From Pomphorhynchus laevis (taxonomy: Eukaryota > Acanthocephala > Palaeacanthocephala > Echinorhynchida > Pomphorhynchidae): a stretch of DNA of 64,000 nucleotides. The notes under the pieces are model-generated. The model did not search any database and had not been told where the DNA came from. It was given only the letters and a program-made list of their open reading frames with translations. Made by a program: the position numbers and the translations under genes. Positions 1-12,050 of the stretch are shown here, one piece after another. Location: the NCBI GenBank assembly GCA_012934845.2, contig WNNJ02001742.1, forward strand, positions 1-64,000, given 5' to 3'. The first letter of the stretch is position 1; every line of letters starts with the position of its first letter.

Positions 1-480
1 TATATATAATATATATTTTATAATAACATTATTTATCTTATGTATTAATATATTAAATATATATTTTTTATATATCACTTTTTTGATATAATTTGTTGTA
101 GTCTTGTGTTAGATTTTTGTTATATGTGACATACTATATTGCCTTTGAAAATAGTTTTAATAATTTTAATTTGATTTTTGTAATTTAATTTTTATAATTT
201 TATATTTGATAGATTAAACTACGTGAATAATATTTTATATTTTATAAAATAATGAATAATTTATTTACCATTCAAGATTATATTTGGCTCATTCTAAAAA
301 ATTATTCTGATTTGCTAATTCAATTTCAGTTTTATTTTTGTTTTTTGAACTATTTTTTTCGATAAAAAATCGCTGTAACTGACGAAAAATAGAAATAATG
401 ATAGAGGGAGAGTAATATTAATATTAATATATTAATATTAATATATTAATATATTAATATTATATTATACTCTACTTTCT
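1..480. other. AT-rich non-coding DNA with TTAATA-type simple repeats
   Basis: Nothing that looks like a gene. Between about 412 and 465 the DNA is an irregular ATTAATATTA simple repeat. If NAD+ synthetase starts upstream of the window, this is part of one of its introns. Confidence 0.5.
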
Positions 481-490
481 GTTCTAACGT

Positions 491-706
491 CGATCCAACT
501 TCTATCAATAGACTACCAACAACGTATTTGCTTATCAAAATCATCGGCCATCCAACCTATTTAAATTAAGCTGATATTCGTTCGTAATTAAGCTGATATT
601 ATCTTAAATAATATTTATATTATTTATAAATAATATTTATATTATAAATATTATAATTATCGATCCTACCTTTATCAATAGACTACGAACAACGTATTTG
701 CTTATC
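491..706 (+). repeat. Two 46-bp direct repeats (491-536 and 661-706)
   Basis: A 46-bp segment beginning CGATCC and ending GTATTTGCTTATC occurs twice in the same orientation, 170 bp apart, with 42 of 46 positions identical. The second copy leads directly into the LINE-like segment that follows, so the pair may mark a partial duplication at that element's 5' side. Confidence 0.7.
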
Positions 707-1190
707 TTCCAGAAATTCCCAGAAAAGATCAATGTCGTCGATCCCGAAATAACCACAGCAGCTATTCTACTACAACCTCTTTGGCAGCCACCAAAAGATC
801 TATCATCGTTCGCACCTACCTTCACGGTTATCACTACAAACTGTGCACTATCCACATTCCATGTAATGAACGTTCAATATGTTGTCGCTTCAAATTTTGT
901 AATTTACAATGTCCACCTATCTCTCATGTATTCTCTTGTCCAATTCTTTCAAGAATTACTCTTCGTAAAATCGATTCAATACCTGTAGATTTAACAATAA
1001 TCAATCAACATTTACACACACCCTGATTCTATAAAAACGCCTTCAAATCAAAGTCAATGATCCTACAAGTAAAATATCACCCCCAGTCGTGATTAATATT
1101 TTTAATATTTTGCTTTCAATTTTCTATAATTCCTGTAACATTTGCTACCAGCCCCAAGCCGAAAGGCTGCAGTGGGCATTAATAAATAAC
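661..1190 (+). mobile_element. Probable 3' end of a LINE-type retrotransposon
   Basis: The segment is richer in G+C than its surroundings. The reading frame through 781-1026 is open for 81 codons and contains a Cys/His cluster (CCRFKFC, then CPPISHVFSCP) of the kind seen near the end of LINE ORFs. It is followed by about 150 bp of AT-rich sequence, a short self-complementary block (AGCCGAAAGGCT near 1155) and a terminal (AATAA)-like repeat near 1180, a layout typical of LINE 3' ends. The clade cannot be assigned and the 5' part is missing. The call rests on architecture rather than a recognised RT motif. Confidence 0.35.
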
Positions 1191-1710
1191 TTCACAGATT
1201 AATATTATATTTCGGAATGGTAGAATATGTGAAAATCATTTATTTATGTTACATATATATAAATAGTATATTAATTAACATAATAATAGCTTTAAATATA
1301 CAAATAAATAAAATTTAAAATATTAATAAAAGCCATATTAATAATTTAAAAAATTTTGAACTATAATTAATTTTATTAATTATTAGTGATTGGTAGAAAT
1401 AATCTTAGTTTATCGCAGGTCAATTGAATTTAACGGGAAGAAACTCAATTACTTCAAGTAATTTTAATTAATTTTCAACGGTGAATTAGAATTTATTTAT
1501 ATTAACAGTTTATTTTAAGAATATACGATCTAATATTGCAATCTAATGATGTTGTTTTAATGTTGTGATTTTTTTACAATCACAACATTGATTTTAATAT
1601 TATTGATTCAGCATAATATAATTATACTTATTTTTCAAAATATTACATCTAATTTATTTGGAAACAAAAATAAATCGTAAAAATATTAATCTAAAAATTA
1701 ATTGTTTAAG

Positions 1711-1839
1711 GCTTTAGGACTACTGTACGTCAATTTACTAGGCTCTGATGGTGACCGTATGATTTTTGATGGAGGATCGATGTATATACATAAAGGAAGT
1801 GTTTGTAAGCTTGGGAAGATGTTTACACTTGATGACACA
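1711..1839 (+). CDS. NADSYN1: NADSYN1 exon a: end of the glutaminase (nitrilase) domain
   Basis: The exon encodes [20 protein letters not shown] and then a segment ending FTLDDT, matching the nitrilase/synthetase linker of eukaryotic NAD+ synthetases. The donor GTAATA is at 1840. Either of two AG dinucleotides (1709-1710 or 1716-1717) could be the acceptor. Confidence 0.85.
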
Positions 1840-4800
1840 GTAATATATATACGATAATTTTATCTTCCTTACTTTTTATTTTTAATAGGACATTTGTTTG
1901 GTTGACGTTCAATGTAACGGAACACAAAATTCAATTGATGTAAGCATTTATTTATTTGTGCCCTATTTATATTTAAAAATACCCAGTCTTTATTATACTT
2001 TAATCATATTGTATATAGTGTAATGTAACTAATTTATTTTTTAATTCACATATTGATTAATTATAGCTTTTGGATTATTACAAGAAAAGTGGAAATATCT
2101 TACAGGGTTTCCGTTTTGTTTGTTTTACTAAACAAATAAAAATTATTAAACATTTATTATTTATTTAATTATTTATTAAAAATTTGTCTTTTATTTTTTA
2201 CTGAAAAATTAAAGACAAATAAAAATAAGTAAACAATAGAAAGCTTTCGATAAGTTTTACTCGATTATTATTAAATTTTAATATTACGATTTATTTATTA
2301 CGGTTTACAGTGCATACATCTTAATTCAGATTATTGTTATTCCTAATTTGTAAACTTTATTTGTATTTATTTGTATTTCAATGTAATGACGACAATTTAT
2401 AAATCTGTTGTCGAGAATGCTCACTTGCCAAGTAATTGAATAAGTAAAGCAATTTAATTTTAAACAAAGAAAATATACTCACATTTTAAAAAATAAATTC
2501 ACGCATTATATTCGTTTAAATTCGATAAAATATGCATTTTAAACGGTTACTGTTTGGCTGTAGGGGTTCTAGGAATTTGTGACCTTAATAATTCCAAAAA
2601 TGCATTAAACTATCGCTAGAAAGTTTTATCTTCTACAATCGCTTCAAAATCCATTGTACACGAAATTCCACTTCAGATATTCGAGCGATCGACTATCGAT
2701 TAAAAATATCGCGATCGCCTTGTTGACCATCTCTGCTATATATTTTGACATGTAGCAAATAAATTTTGAAGTTTATTAGTTGTTTATTTGCAATTAAATG
2801 ATTTTCCCCGATTTCACATGTTCATGATATGTAAATACTAAGCATGATGTAGATATTTGTTCCCGTAATTCAACTAGTGATGGCTTTTATCATAGAATAG
2901 CAGCATTCGAGTTTTATATGCCGTCAAGTCACATTTTCTTATAGAACAAAGGATGAGATAAATAACAAATGCTTTAACAATTGCGTTAAATAAAGAACTG
3001 TATTTAATCTGATTTTCTATAAAAGTAGCTGATGAAGTTGTTGATAATTCAAACCAAAAATCTTAAAAACAAAAAGACATTAATAATTACAAAATCGCTT
3101 CACTGGATGTTACCTTTACAAAATATTGTAAACTTTTCGCACTTAAGCTGGGGCGTGCACCGCAATCGACGCGGCAGGCCCTCTCAAGACTGCTAAGGGC
3201 ATTTCAGACTTATCAGGCTCTCAGACTTCTCGCGGAAGTTCTTAATCGTTGCTCAACACTTACAGATTTCACCCGGACTAGGCTCCGAATAAGGCAAAAT
3301 TGAGGACTAAATCTTACATAGCCGATCCCACCTCAAAGCGGGATAAAGGCTAAAGAAAATATAATTACAAATTAATTAAATGTTGAATTGGCAACGAAGA
3401 CAATAGAATAATTTTAGTTAATAATTTAAATAATCAATCTTTGTAATTATCAATAAATTTAAAGCTTTTTTGCTTTATAGGTATCCACGACTATTACAAT
3501 TCCACTTTACAATTCAGTTAAGATTGATACCGATTACACGAACAGCATAGAACATGTTTTGTTTGACGATCACGAATTGTATTAATTCGAGTGTATTTCA
3601 ATAAATTATATTTTTTTCCAAAGGAATGCGGCAGCGTGTTGGCTTTGGGATCATTTAAGACGCTCGGGTGCATCTGGATTTTTCCTGCCACTTAGTGGCG
3701 GTATTGACAGTGGTTGCGTTGCTGGTATTGTTTATCATATGTGTTCAATGATATTTGAGCATGAAGAGAGTCTCAGTAAAATAAAAATATTTTGATTTTA
3801 GTTTTATAGCCAAATACTTTAGAGTATTTGACTCAATCAATTATTAAGACCGAATCGCGACTGAGAACTAAGGAAGAATTATGTCATCACATGCTGAATA
3901 CGGCTTACCTAAGTACACAGTATAATACCGAAGACAGCAAAATGCGCTCAGCATGTTTGTCACGTGAAATTAATAGGTTTGCAGTGAACAGTGACATATT
4001 TTGTCACATTAATTCATTTAGCAATCATTTTTCCTATGCACTAGACACAATAATCGAAACTATTTTGTCTGCTTTTAAGTTTGCTACCGGATTTTTACCG
4101 AAATTCTCTCGATCGGATAGTTGTAGCAATACCGCATTAGAAAACTTACAGGTTGATAATTTGAAAATTATTTTAATTTTATTTTGTAAAATTTCTGCTT
4201 TAATATTTTTCTGCTCTTATATAAAAGGTTTGAAACAAGATGATTATAATAAAATTATTTTTCAAACGATTACAAAAGGTTTAAGGTCATATTTAAATTA
4301 GTTTTTTTTGTACCTGATTCAAAAATTGTATGATTTAAACTTAAGTTTTTTTTAAACTTAATTTAAAGTTTGAGTTTTGATGAAAGTTTCGCACATAGTA
4401 TATTATATATATTAATAAAATATATTAATTTTATTTTAATAAAATTAATTTATTTCGCATATTTTCATTTAATTTCATTTAATAATTTCATTTAATTTTT
4501 ATTCATATTTAAATTAGTGTTTATTTTGTACCTGACTAATCAAAATTGCATGATTTAAATTTAATTTAAGAATTTGAGTTTTGATAAAAGTGATGATCAT
4601 TTTCATTGTCATTCAATTTTAATTAATTATAATAATTTATTTATTTAATAAACCTCAATTATTTAAAAAATTGTTTAAATATTTTAAAAATATATAAATC
4701 TATTTAAATATCAATAAACATATATAATTGAATATGTAGCCTTACTGTGAATACTTTCGATAAGCAAAAAAATATGCAGCTGTACGTACACATATCATGT

Positions 4801-7800
4801 ATATATTATGTAATAAATATTATCTGATAAATATTAATATATTATATTTTAAAATATTCTATTATAAAAATTTAAAATTTATTATTTTTTACTTTTACCT
4901 TTTGTTTTCATAAAGGCAAGAACACGCATGGTCATATCATATCTATTTGCACAGCTGGTACCTCTAATACAGAATAAGCCAGGTTTTCTGCTTATGCTTG
5001 GTACTGGCAACGCTGATGAAATGTAAGAAATGGACACAAGAACTTATCGAATAACTGATTTTTGATTTTAAAGTGTTACTGGATATTTTACAAAATATGA
5101 CTGTTCAAGCGCTGATCTTAATCCGATTGGCGGGATGAGTAAAAATACAGTCAGACGAATCTGTCATGTTTTAATGAATAAGTACGACTTAAAATGCATG
5201 AAAAGGTGAGTCAATTATTTACGTGCAACTATGCTGTTTTAAATCTGCATGAACGTTGTTCACCTATGAACCGTCTACATATATGTAGCCGTTGATTAAT
5301 TTAGGTAGCTACATAAATTATTATTCGTAGCTACATAAATTATTATTCGTAGCTACTTTAATTATTGACGACGGCGAATTTGTTATTTTTAAATACTAAA
5401 ATTTTTGATTCGAAATTGGTGAATTTCGTATATAATACCTACACTCGATGTTTATGTGTTTTTTAAATAATGAAGATTATATGACTTGTTTGCTGCTTTC
5501 AAATTTGCACTAAACTAAGGACTCATTTTTTACGTAATGTTGACTTGATAAATGTTATGCTTATTTAATTCGAATAATTATAATTTCGAATAAAGTCTGT
5601 GCTAGCAAGAAGAAATTAAATAAGCTAACTGAGTCTACGTATTTTATATTGCAAATTAAAAATAATGCAAAATAAAAGTTAAATAGTTAAATAATAAATA
5701 AATAATAATAAATAATTGTTATAAGATTTTATATAATTTATATCAAGATGAATTATAAACTTAAATAAAAAATCAATTTTTATGAATTGACTAATAGATA
5801 ACAAACTATGTATCAGAATAAGGATTAGAGGTCATCATGAGGAACTGCTATGCTATCAGGTTTCGGCACCTGTTCCTCTACCCAACATAGCAGCGAGGCC
5901 AAATACATGCTAATGATGTATTTCGTTTGATAAAACTATCTAGGATCTTATTCTAATACAAAGTATATTATTTATTATCCATAAAAATTTGCCACTTAAG
6001 AGTTTAAATTTATTCTTTATATTATTGTGTTGATTTATATATTTTACTATTTTCTGCTTGATGTTATTTTTATAGTAACCTAGTTTAAAATATGTATCTA
6101 TTAAATTATTTAAATGATTTTGAAGAAAGCCAATATCATTACATATTGTTGCAATTCTTAAAATTTCATTATTTAATGTATTATATTTTATATAATATGG
6201 TATTCATGAATGCTCATGCAAAAATGTTTCTTGTAAATTTAAATATGTCATCTTTACGATATAAATTAATAGCAGTTTTACTTAATGTTAACTTAATGTT
6301 CATATCTAGATATACACATTCTTTATCATTAATATTGGTTTTGTTAGGAATAAGGCTACCTGGATAAATTTGTTCACTAATTGAATAAAAATTATTAGAA
6401 TTAAATACACATATATCATCAATGTGTCGAAACATATATTTCAAATATTTATATTGTTTAGATTTAGTTTTTACACAGTTATGAACAAATTCATATTCTT
6501 TAAAGCTTAAAAACAAGTCAGATATAATTGGGCTACTATTACCACCCATTGGAACACCTTTTACTTGTCTAAATATAGATGTCCCTACTTTTAAATAATT
6601 TTGATTTATTAAAATATTTAAGGATTCTATTAATTCAATTTTATCCATATATTTATATTTACTTGATGGTTTAATTTTTGTTAGATAGGCGTTATAATTA
6701 TTATAACATATATATGTATATATTTTTCCGAATATAAGATTAATCAATTTTACTAACGCTTCTTTAATATCTACTAAATCTAGATTTGTATAAAAATGCA
6801 ATTCCAAACTAGTTTGCTTTCAAAAGCTTAATGAATCGGAAACCGTCTATATCTCGAGCTTAGCATAGATTATGTTTATTGGTTCATATACTAACAATCA
6901 TTACTTTCTAGTAGCAGTTCTACCTAGCGACAAGAATATTTTTAAACCTATTTAGTGAGCGAAAATAATTAAAAATGATTATAATAATACTATTTTTATG
7001 CTATTTTGAAGAAAAAATAACAAACTTCATAGCAATCAATCACACCGTCTTATTGCGACGCAATTCTCACCACCATCGGACTTTGAATTATTCGTAAAAT
7101 GTTTGCTGTAATTTAGGTTCGATTGTCAATTATAGCGTAAGTGATAGCTTGGTATGATAATACAAACTACTAAATCTAATGTACGTTCTTCACGCTATCT
7201 ATTTACAAACTATTTTGTACGTGAACTTCACTGACCTTCATGACTAACGCTTCATCATGACTAACGCTACTAGTACTCTTAGTAGATGATACAAGAAGTA
7301 CCATCTACTAGGAGTACTAGGAGATTGTACTAGGAATAAATCTAACGATCTACTCCTAGTAAATCGTTAGATGGTACTCCTATTAACATCTAACTTAAAG
7401 CTATTGTTCATAAAATTGCGTGTACAATGTATATTTGATGTCTACCATTCTTTATATAATTCCATTCATTTTTAATTTAGGTAAAAAATTAAAGTAATAA
7501 ATTGTAATAAATTCTAATTTTTATATTTTATTTATAACTAAGAAATAAAAAAATAATCTAAAATTACTAATTAAATTAATTAGTAATTAATTAGTGATTG
7601 AATTAGTTAGGTAAATAAAGTAAATAATAAATTATAATTTTTACATTTTATTTATAACAAAAATTGAAAATAATCTAAGATAAGAAATTAGATTAATATA
7701 TTTTATTACTTTTCAATTAGGTAAAAAATTTAAGTAATAAATTGTAATAAATTCTAATTTTTATATTTTATTTATAACTAAGAAATAAAAAAATAATCTA

Positions 7801-10800
7801 AAATTACTAATTAAATTAATTAGTAATTAATTAGTGATTGAATTAGTTATGTAAATAAACTAAATAATAAATTATAATTTTTACATTTTATTTATAACAA
7901 AAATTGAAAATAATCTAAGATAAGAAATTAGATTAATATATTTTATTACTTTTCAATTAGGTAAATAAATTAAATTATAAACTGTAGTAAATTCTAATTC
8001 TTACATTTTATTTATAACTAAGAAATAAAAAATAATCTAAGATTAGTAATTAAATTAATTAGTAATTAATTAGTGATTGAATTAGTTAGGTAAATAAACT
8101 AAATAATAAATTATAATTTTTACATTTTATTTATAACAAAAATTGAAAATAATCTAAGATAAGAAATTAGATTAATATATTTTATTACTTTTCAATTAGG
8201 TAAAAAATTTAAGTAATAAATTGTAATAAATTCTAATTTTTATATTTTATTTATAACTAAGAAATAAAAAAATAATCTAAGATTAGTAATTAAATTAATT
8301 AGTAATTAATTAGTGATTGAATTAGTTAGGTAAATAAACTAAATAATAAATTATAATTTTTACATTTTATTTATAACAAAAATTGAAAATAATCTAAGAT
8401 AAGAAATTAGATTAATATATTTTATTACTTTTCAATTAGGTAAATAAATTAAATTATAAACTGTAGTAAATTCTAATTCTTACATTTTATTTAATTTTAA
8501 TTTTATTTTTTTTATTTTTTTTTTATTTATTTAATTTTATTAGGTAAATAAATTAAATAATAAATTAAGGAATTATCGTTCATTTTTATTTCACAAAGAT
8601 ATAAATATCGATGTTTACCCAATGTTATTTGTATTTTGATAAATATCCTAGCAAAAATAGATATTTTATATTCAATCAAACAGCTACTTTTTCATTTTAG
8701 CATTATCAGTGCTACTCCGAGTGCAGAACTTAAGCCGGTTTTCAACTCAGAAGATCAACAATCTGATGAGGTTTAATTATCAAGTCTTTATAAATAATTA
8801 ACTTTTCTGATTATTGTACAATTTATAAACAATTAGAGAAATTATAATGCCATCTAAATTAATCTAAAAAATCCTTATTTGAAATTAGTTATATTCGTTT
8901 TTATTGATATTTATAAATTTACTTAGTGTTCTCACACATTTATGTGATTATGCATGAAATTTATGTTAGATTAATAATTTAATCTAATATGTACTCTTTT
9001 AAATAATAGTGTTTTATTTATAGTGTATTGACATATATTTTATAATAATTTTTAAAAGAGAAAAAGGACAAACAAAAATAAAGTCAAATAATTGCTGAAA
9101 GTCTTGTTCAATGCTGACAAAAATTTCGACGTGCGTGCAGCCCGTACATACATCGAAGACATTTTTTGGTAAAGCAAAACCAATTAAACCCCATATATTT
9201 CTGATGCAGGTGCTGCAATTATCGAAAGTTCTATCTGAACTTGCGATATCAGATCGTATCTTTGATATTTTCTTTGGAATTGTCTATGTTGTACTGCCAA
9301 GGGCATCATTGTAGGCAAAAATGGATAAAATGATGAAATATAATATATATTAAATCATAATATATATTGGTGGTGCACGGATGTGCTGAGTAAACAACGG
9401 TCCAGGATTTCTTACGAAATGCAGCATTTATATAAAATGATGTTGCTTGATAGACTAGAATTCGATTCACGACTTTCAGTCACCATGTCACTTCTAAACG
9501 ACCAATTCAGCATCAAGATGATGAGTACCCGCAACATTCATCAGTAGAATGAAGTACCATATGGTTGTTTCGGTTGCCTGTGTGACATTGTGAATATAGG
9601 CGTTTCAGACCATTTTGCTTAATTGACTGAGGCTTACGTTCTTTACCAGATCGAATTGCTGTGCGGAACATCCTTAAACACATATAATGGATATGAATTC
9701 AATAGCTGCGGTCTGTGATCCATATAGGATAATTTCAGATAATAAATTATCCTAATAGGATATATATAATTGTTTGATATTTATAGCCCCGTCTCATCAG
9801 AAGGCTGACTAAAGTTCATATGATAGCATTACGACCGATTGAAATATGAACTGTTGATCCTTTGATGGATGCTTATTTATCTATTGAATAGATTCTACAC
9901 AAGGTGACTTTCTATTGAAAATCAGCTACAGAATTCTTCCTTCATGACTTCCAATTCCATACACACTGACTACTAACTGCACCATTGCCGCATCCGTTTT
10001 TGTTTCTCCCACTTTCGTCCACATTTTGGTATCCCCGGGCTCATCATAAGGCTGACTTCCAACTCTTCTTCCTTCCAAAATTTGACTCATATGAGATTTG
10101 AGCTGTCGCTCGCTGTACTTAGCTTGCGCTCTTGACTGCTAGGCTTGGAATCCATGATTATCAGATTTCACACAGTATATGAATTATTTCATCATGATAT
10201 TCAGAAACTGCTTTGTTCGAGATGCTCTATGGCTTATCATGTATTTTACATATGAGATCATGAAGATCGTGAAGATTATAAAGATATGTATAGATCTGCT
10301 TTCAGGCCATTTACGTATTCTCATGTTTCATTTGCATAACTTTATACGTTATTCGGACGAACATTAAGATGTTGTAAAAAATATATGCATTTAAATAAAT
10401 TTTTATATGTTATAAATGATATTATTGTTGATTTCAATATTAACAGTAATTAGAAAAGGAATAGATTCTTGATCAGTTGCTGAGCACTCTTAAAATAATA
10501 ATCATTAAGTAGGTTTCGACAAAAGTATATAAAAAAACAATATTTTAGAAATAAAAATGTAAGAAGTATTTTTATGTATAAAATAATAATACGTTTATGC
10601 TTAACAACAAACCTGAAATTGATTTCGAATTGTATTTTATTCCTTAGCTTTGTTTAATTTCCTATTTTGAATTGTTTTATTAAGTTTATTCGTTACATTT
10701 TTGTAACGAGTGTTTTCTGTTTTGCTCTATCGAATAAAGTAAAGCATTTTCTCAAAGAAAAGTGCTTTTATGCTCTATTATGTTGATCAAACCAACATAT

Positions 10801-11197
10801 CAACTTTCTCTTCACTCCATATAAGAAGTCAATAAGTAAATTTAAGTTATATAATATAACTTAAACATGTTTAAAGCAATAAAAGCTCGCCTTTATATTT
10901 CAGCATGATCTCGGTTTAAGTTACGATCAAATAGAGACAATGTCAAAACTGAGGTTGGATAAGCGACTGGGACCTAGGGAAATGGAGAAACATATGGTAT
11001 TTTGTATACGATTTGTTATTTACATTTAGCATTTATTTCAGGACAGGAATGTCGCTCGTAAATTTTACGACAAATACCGACGAAATCGTCACAAGACAAC
11101 AGTCGCGACTCCTTCCATGATTTGTGAAAGTAGTGCCGGTGACGATTGTAGATCTGATTTCAGGCCATTCACTTATCCTCCTGTTTCATTTGCATAA
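1711..11197 (+). CDS. NADSYN1: Glutamine-dependent NAD+ synthetase (NADSYN1-like), 5' part outside window, 10 exons
   Basis: The enzyme makes NAD+ from deamido-NAD+ with ATP and glutamine in the cytosol. Ten exons are visible: 1711-1839, 1889-1939, 3481-3578, 3624-3775, 3823-4151, 4916-5022, 5074-5205, 8701-8770, 10904-10996 and 11042-11197. They sum to 1317 nt with consistent phases, giving 438 codons plus TAA. The product starts near the end of the nitrilase-type glutaminase domain ([12 protein letters not shown]) and then covers the synthetase domain: LWDHLRRS, the ATP-pyrophosphatase loop SGGIDS, LENLQARTRMV, the segment [18 protein letters not shown], and NRHKTT near the C-terminus. The N-terminal glutaminase exons (about a third of a usual ~700-residue protein) should lie upstream of base 1. 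Introns up to 3.5 kb contain LINE, Naiad and satellite DNA. An AATAAA lies about 100 bp after the stop. The exact acceptor of the first exon (1711 or 1718) is uncertain. Confidence 0.93.
1889..1939 (+). CDS. NADSYN1: NADSYN1 exon b (51 bp)
   Basis: A 17-codon exon ([17 protein letters not shown]) between a TTTTTAATAG acceptor and a GTAAGC donor. Phase 0 on both sides, consistent with its neighbours. The preceding intron is only 49 bp. Confidence 0.75.
3143..3356 (+). mobile_element. 5'-truncated 3' end of LINE-B
   Basis: This GC-richer block in a NADSYN1 intron is homologous to the reverse complement of about 26985-27240. Shared features include GCAAAAT..GAGG, AAATCTTACATAGCC, the terminal GATAAAGGCTAAAGAAA and the inner block ACACCGCAATNNACGCGGCA. 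It is the 3' untranslated end of the same retrotransposon family (LINE-B) in plus orientation, truncated at its 5' side as LINE insertions usually are. Confidence 0.75.
3481..3578 (+). CDS. NADSYN1: NADSYN1 exon c
   Basis: Begins after a TTTGCTTTATAG acceptor and ends at GAATT|GTATTA, phase 2. It encodes the less conserved stretch before the synthetase core. The frame would hit a stop two bases past this donor, which supports the border. Confidence 0.75.
3624..3775 (+). CDS. NADSYN1: NADSYN1 exon d: ATP-pyrophosphatase P-loop
   Basis: Encodes [20 protein letters not shown] followed by the nucleotide-binding signature SGGIDS, the hallmark of the N-type ATP-pyrophosphatase fold that adenylates deamido-NAD+. 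Acceptor TTTTTTTCCAAAG, donor GTAAAA. The preceding intron is only 45 bp. Confidence 0.92.
3823..4151 (+). CDS. NADSYN1: NADSYN1 exon e
   Basis: A 329-bp exon after a TACTTTAG acceptor. Its product includes [20 protein letters not shown] and ends in NTALENLQ, matching the conserved run-up to the Gln-Ala-Arg segment. The open frame runs past the donor (CAG|GTTGAT) into the intron before stopping at about 4299. Confidence 0.88.
4916..5022 (+). CDS. NADSYN1: NADSYN1 exon f
   Basis: Encodes [20 protein letters not shown] and then [10 protein letters not shown], the conserved LGSxNxDE-type substrate-binding loop of NAD+ synthetases. Donor GTAAGA at 5023, phase 2. Confidence 0.92.
5074..5205 (+). 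CDS. NADSYN1: NADSYN1 exon g
   Basis: Encodes [20 protein letters not shown], the most conserved block of the synthetase domain, followed by a helical stretch ending [10 protein letters not shown]. The preceding intron is 51 bp; donor GTGAGT. Confidence 0.93.
5305..5361 (+). repeat. 22-bp tandem repeat, about 2.5 copies
   Basis: GTAGCTACATAAATTATTATTC is repeated with very little change in the NADSYN1 intron after exon g. A short minisatellite with no other visible role. Confidence 0.7.
5605..6800 (-). mobile_element. Naiad PLE copy C, 5'-truncated, inverted inside NADSYN1 intron
   Basis: The reverse complement reads from within the RT domain ([16 protein letters not shown]), through [13 protein letters not shown] and [10 protein letters not shown] (the catalytic Asp pair), to the conserved Naiad 3' region. 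The frame 6214-6807 is open for 197 codons and then breaks by frameshift near 6230. Unlike copy A at 48-51 kb, it has TGT (Cys) in the [11 protein letters not shown] segment where copy A has TGA, and AAA where copies A and B have TAA. The 3' region (about 5605-5990) keeps the hairpin and pseudoknot sequences. It is truncated 5' at about 6797, next to the palindrome CAAACTAGTTTG. Confidence 0.85.
7238..7372. repeat. Self-complementary block with TACTAGGAG repeats and a 10-bp hairpin
   Basis: CATGACTAACGCT occurs twice (7238-7268). It is followed by several CTAGGAGTA-type short repeats in both orientations and a perfect hairpin with arms ATCTAACGAT (7340-7349) and ATCGTTAGAT (7363-7372). It sits just before the satellite array; it may be a degenerate MITE end or a local slippage product. 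Confidence 0.55.
7479..8491 (+). repeat. Satellite array, about 240-bp dimeric unit, about 4.2 copies
   Basis: Unit starts marked by AGGTAAA fall at about 7479, 7719, 7959, 8198 and 8438. Each unit is a head-to-tail pair of related ~120-bp halves, one with AACTAAGAAATAAAAAA and one with AACAAAAATTGAAAATAATC. Units alternate in small differences (AGGTAAAAAATT against AGGTAAATAAATT). The array lies in the NADSYN1 intron before exon h. Composition is almost entirely A and T with no coding potential. Confidence 0.9.
8701..8770 (+). CDS. NADSYN1: NADSYN1 exon h
   Basis: Encodes [20 protein letters not shown] and then SDE, matching the conserved ATAELxP..(D/E)QxDE segment. Acceptor TTTTTCATTTTAG, donor GTTTAA. 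Confidence 0.88.
9060..10150. other. Unassigned intronic block of higher G+C
   Basis: Between exons h and i, this kilobase is less AT-rich than its surroundings and probably contains decayed transposon sequence. I found no recognisable protein motif in any frame. The 67-codon ORF at 9111-9314 shows no family features. Confidence 0.3.
10287..10386 (+). pseudogene. Duplicate of the last NADSYN1 exon end plus 3' UTR start
   Basis: About 100 bp here match 11146-11245 with roughly seven mismatches. The match covers the codons for the last residues (CAGGCCAT..TTTCATTTGCATAA), the stop codon, and ATACGTTATTCGGACGAACATTAAGA of the 3' UTR. It is in the same orientation, about 860 bp upstream of the real terminal exon, inside the intron before exon i. 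It lacks the rest of the exon, so it is a partial tandem duplication; it could supply an alternative terminal exon if spliced. Confidence 0.85.
10904..10996 (+). CDS. NADSYN1: NADSYN1 exon i
   Basis: A 31-codon exon, phase 0 on both sides, encoding [20 protein letters not shown] and then [11 protein letters not shown]. Acceptor TATATTTCAG, donor GTATTT. It matches the DMGMTYxELSxYGKLR..GP region. Confidence 0.9.
11042..11197 (+). CDS. NADSYN1: NADSYN1 terminal exon
   Basis: Encodes [20 protein letters not shown] and then [12 protein letters not shown], ending TAA at 11195-11197. This is the family's C-terminal FFxxYxxNRHKMTTLTPAYHAE..DNRFDLRPFLY region, with the usual extension after it missing or short. 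Confidence 0.9.
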   Translation, partial: DRNVARKFYDKYRRNRHKTTVATPSMICESSAGDDCRSDFRPFTYPPVSFA

Positions 11198-12050
11198 ATT
11201 TATACGTTATTCGGACGAACATTAAGATTTTGTAAAAAATATATCTATAATTGTATGAAAAAAAACATAAAACATTTAAAATGCTAATTTTTAAATAAAT
11301 TATAAAATATAAAACACATTTTTAAAAACGATATCAAAGCGAATAAGACTGTATTTTTTTTTCTGCAAAATATTTTATGAATTAAATCTTTCACGTTTAA
11401 AATTATTAGATAATAATTTTTTAAGTTTGCAATAAAAAATATAATAAGTTTGACTTTCTCTCAATTGTTTTTAAGTGTTTCTTCCATGAAAGATGTAAAA
11501 AATAAATTTCTTTACAGTTTAGAAAAATATTTTTTTTCGCTAATTTACCAGTTGTAATTTATTTATCAAAATAGATCCAAGTATATAAATTCATGGGACC
11601 AGGCATCCTAAATACTTTGATTACATATCAATTTGAATTAGTCTATCAGTGTTCTAATATCAATACGAACAGTATAAACTGATATAAACTGATAAGCTGA
11701 TAAGCTGGGATTTATTTTTAAGAGTTTAAATGAGGCTGTTTGATCGAATATCTTCACTCCGACAAACGGTATATTACATACAGTTATATATTTTATTATC
11801 TACGGAATAAGGAAACTTTTTTCCAAACGAAAACAAGCGGTTTAAAACGTTTAAAATTTTGAATTCGTTATTTACTATTTGATTGGAGAAAAAACTAAAT
11901 TATTATAAATTTTAAATTAAATTATTATTTAAATTGATTTTGTTATAAACAACTTTCTAATATCAATTAGAAAGCTCTTATTTTATTATTTACTATTTAA
12001 CTGAAAAATAAATTTGATTACATCTATTTTGATAAAAAGCCATTAGCCAA
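11198..12050. other. NADSYN1 3' UTR and AT-rich intergenic DNA
   Basis: An AATAAA polyadenylation candidate lies near 11299. No further coding sequence seen. Confidence 0.4.
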
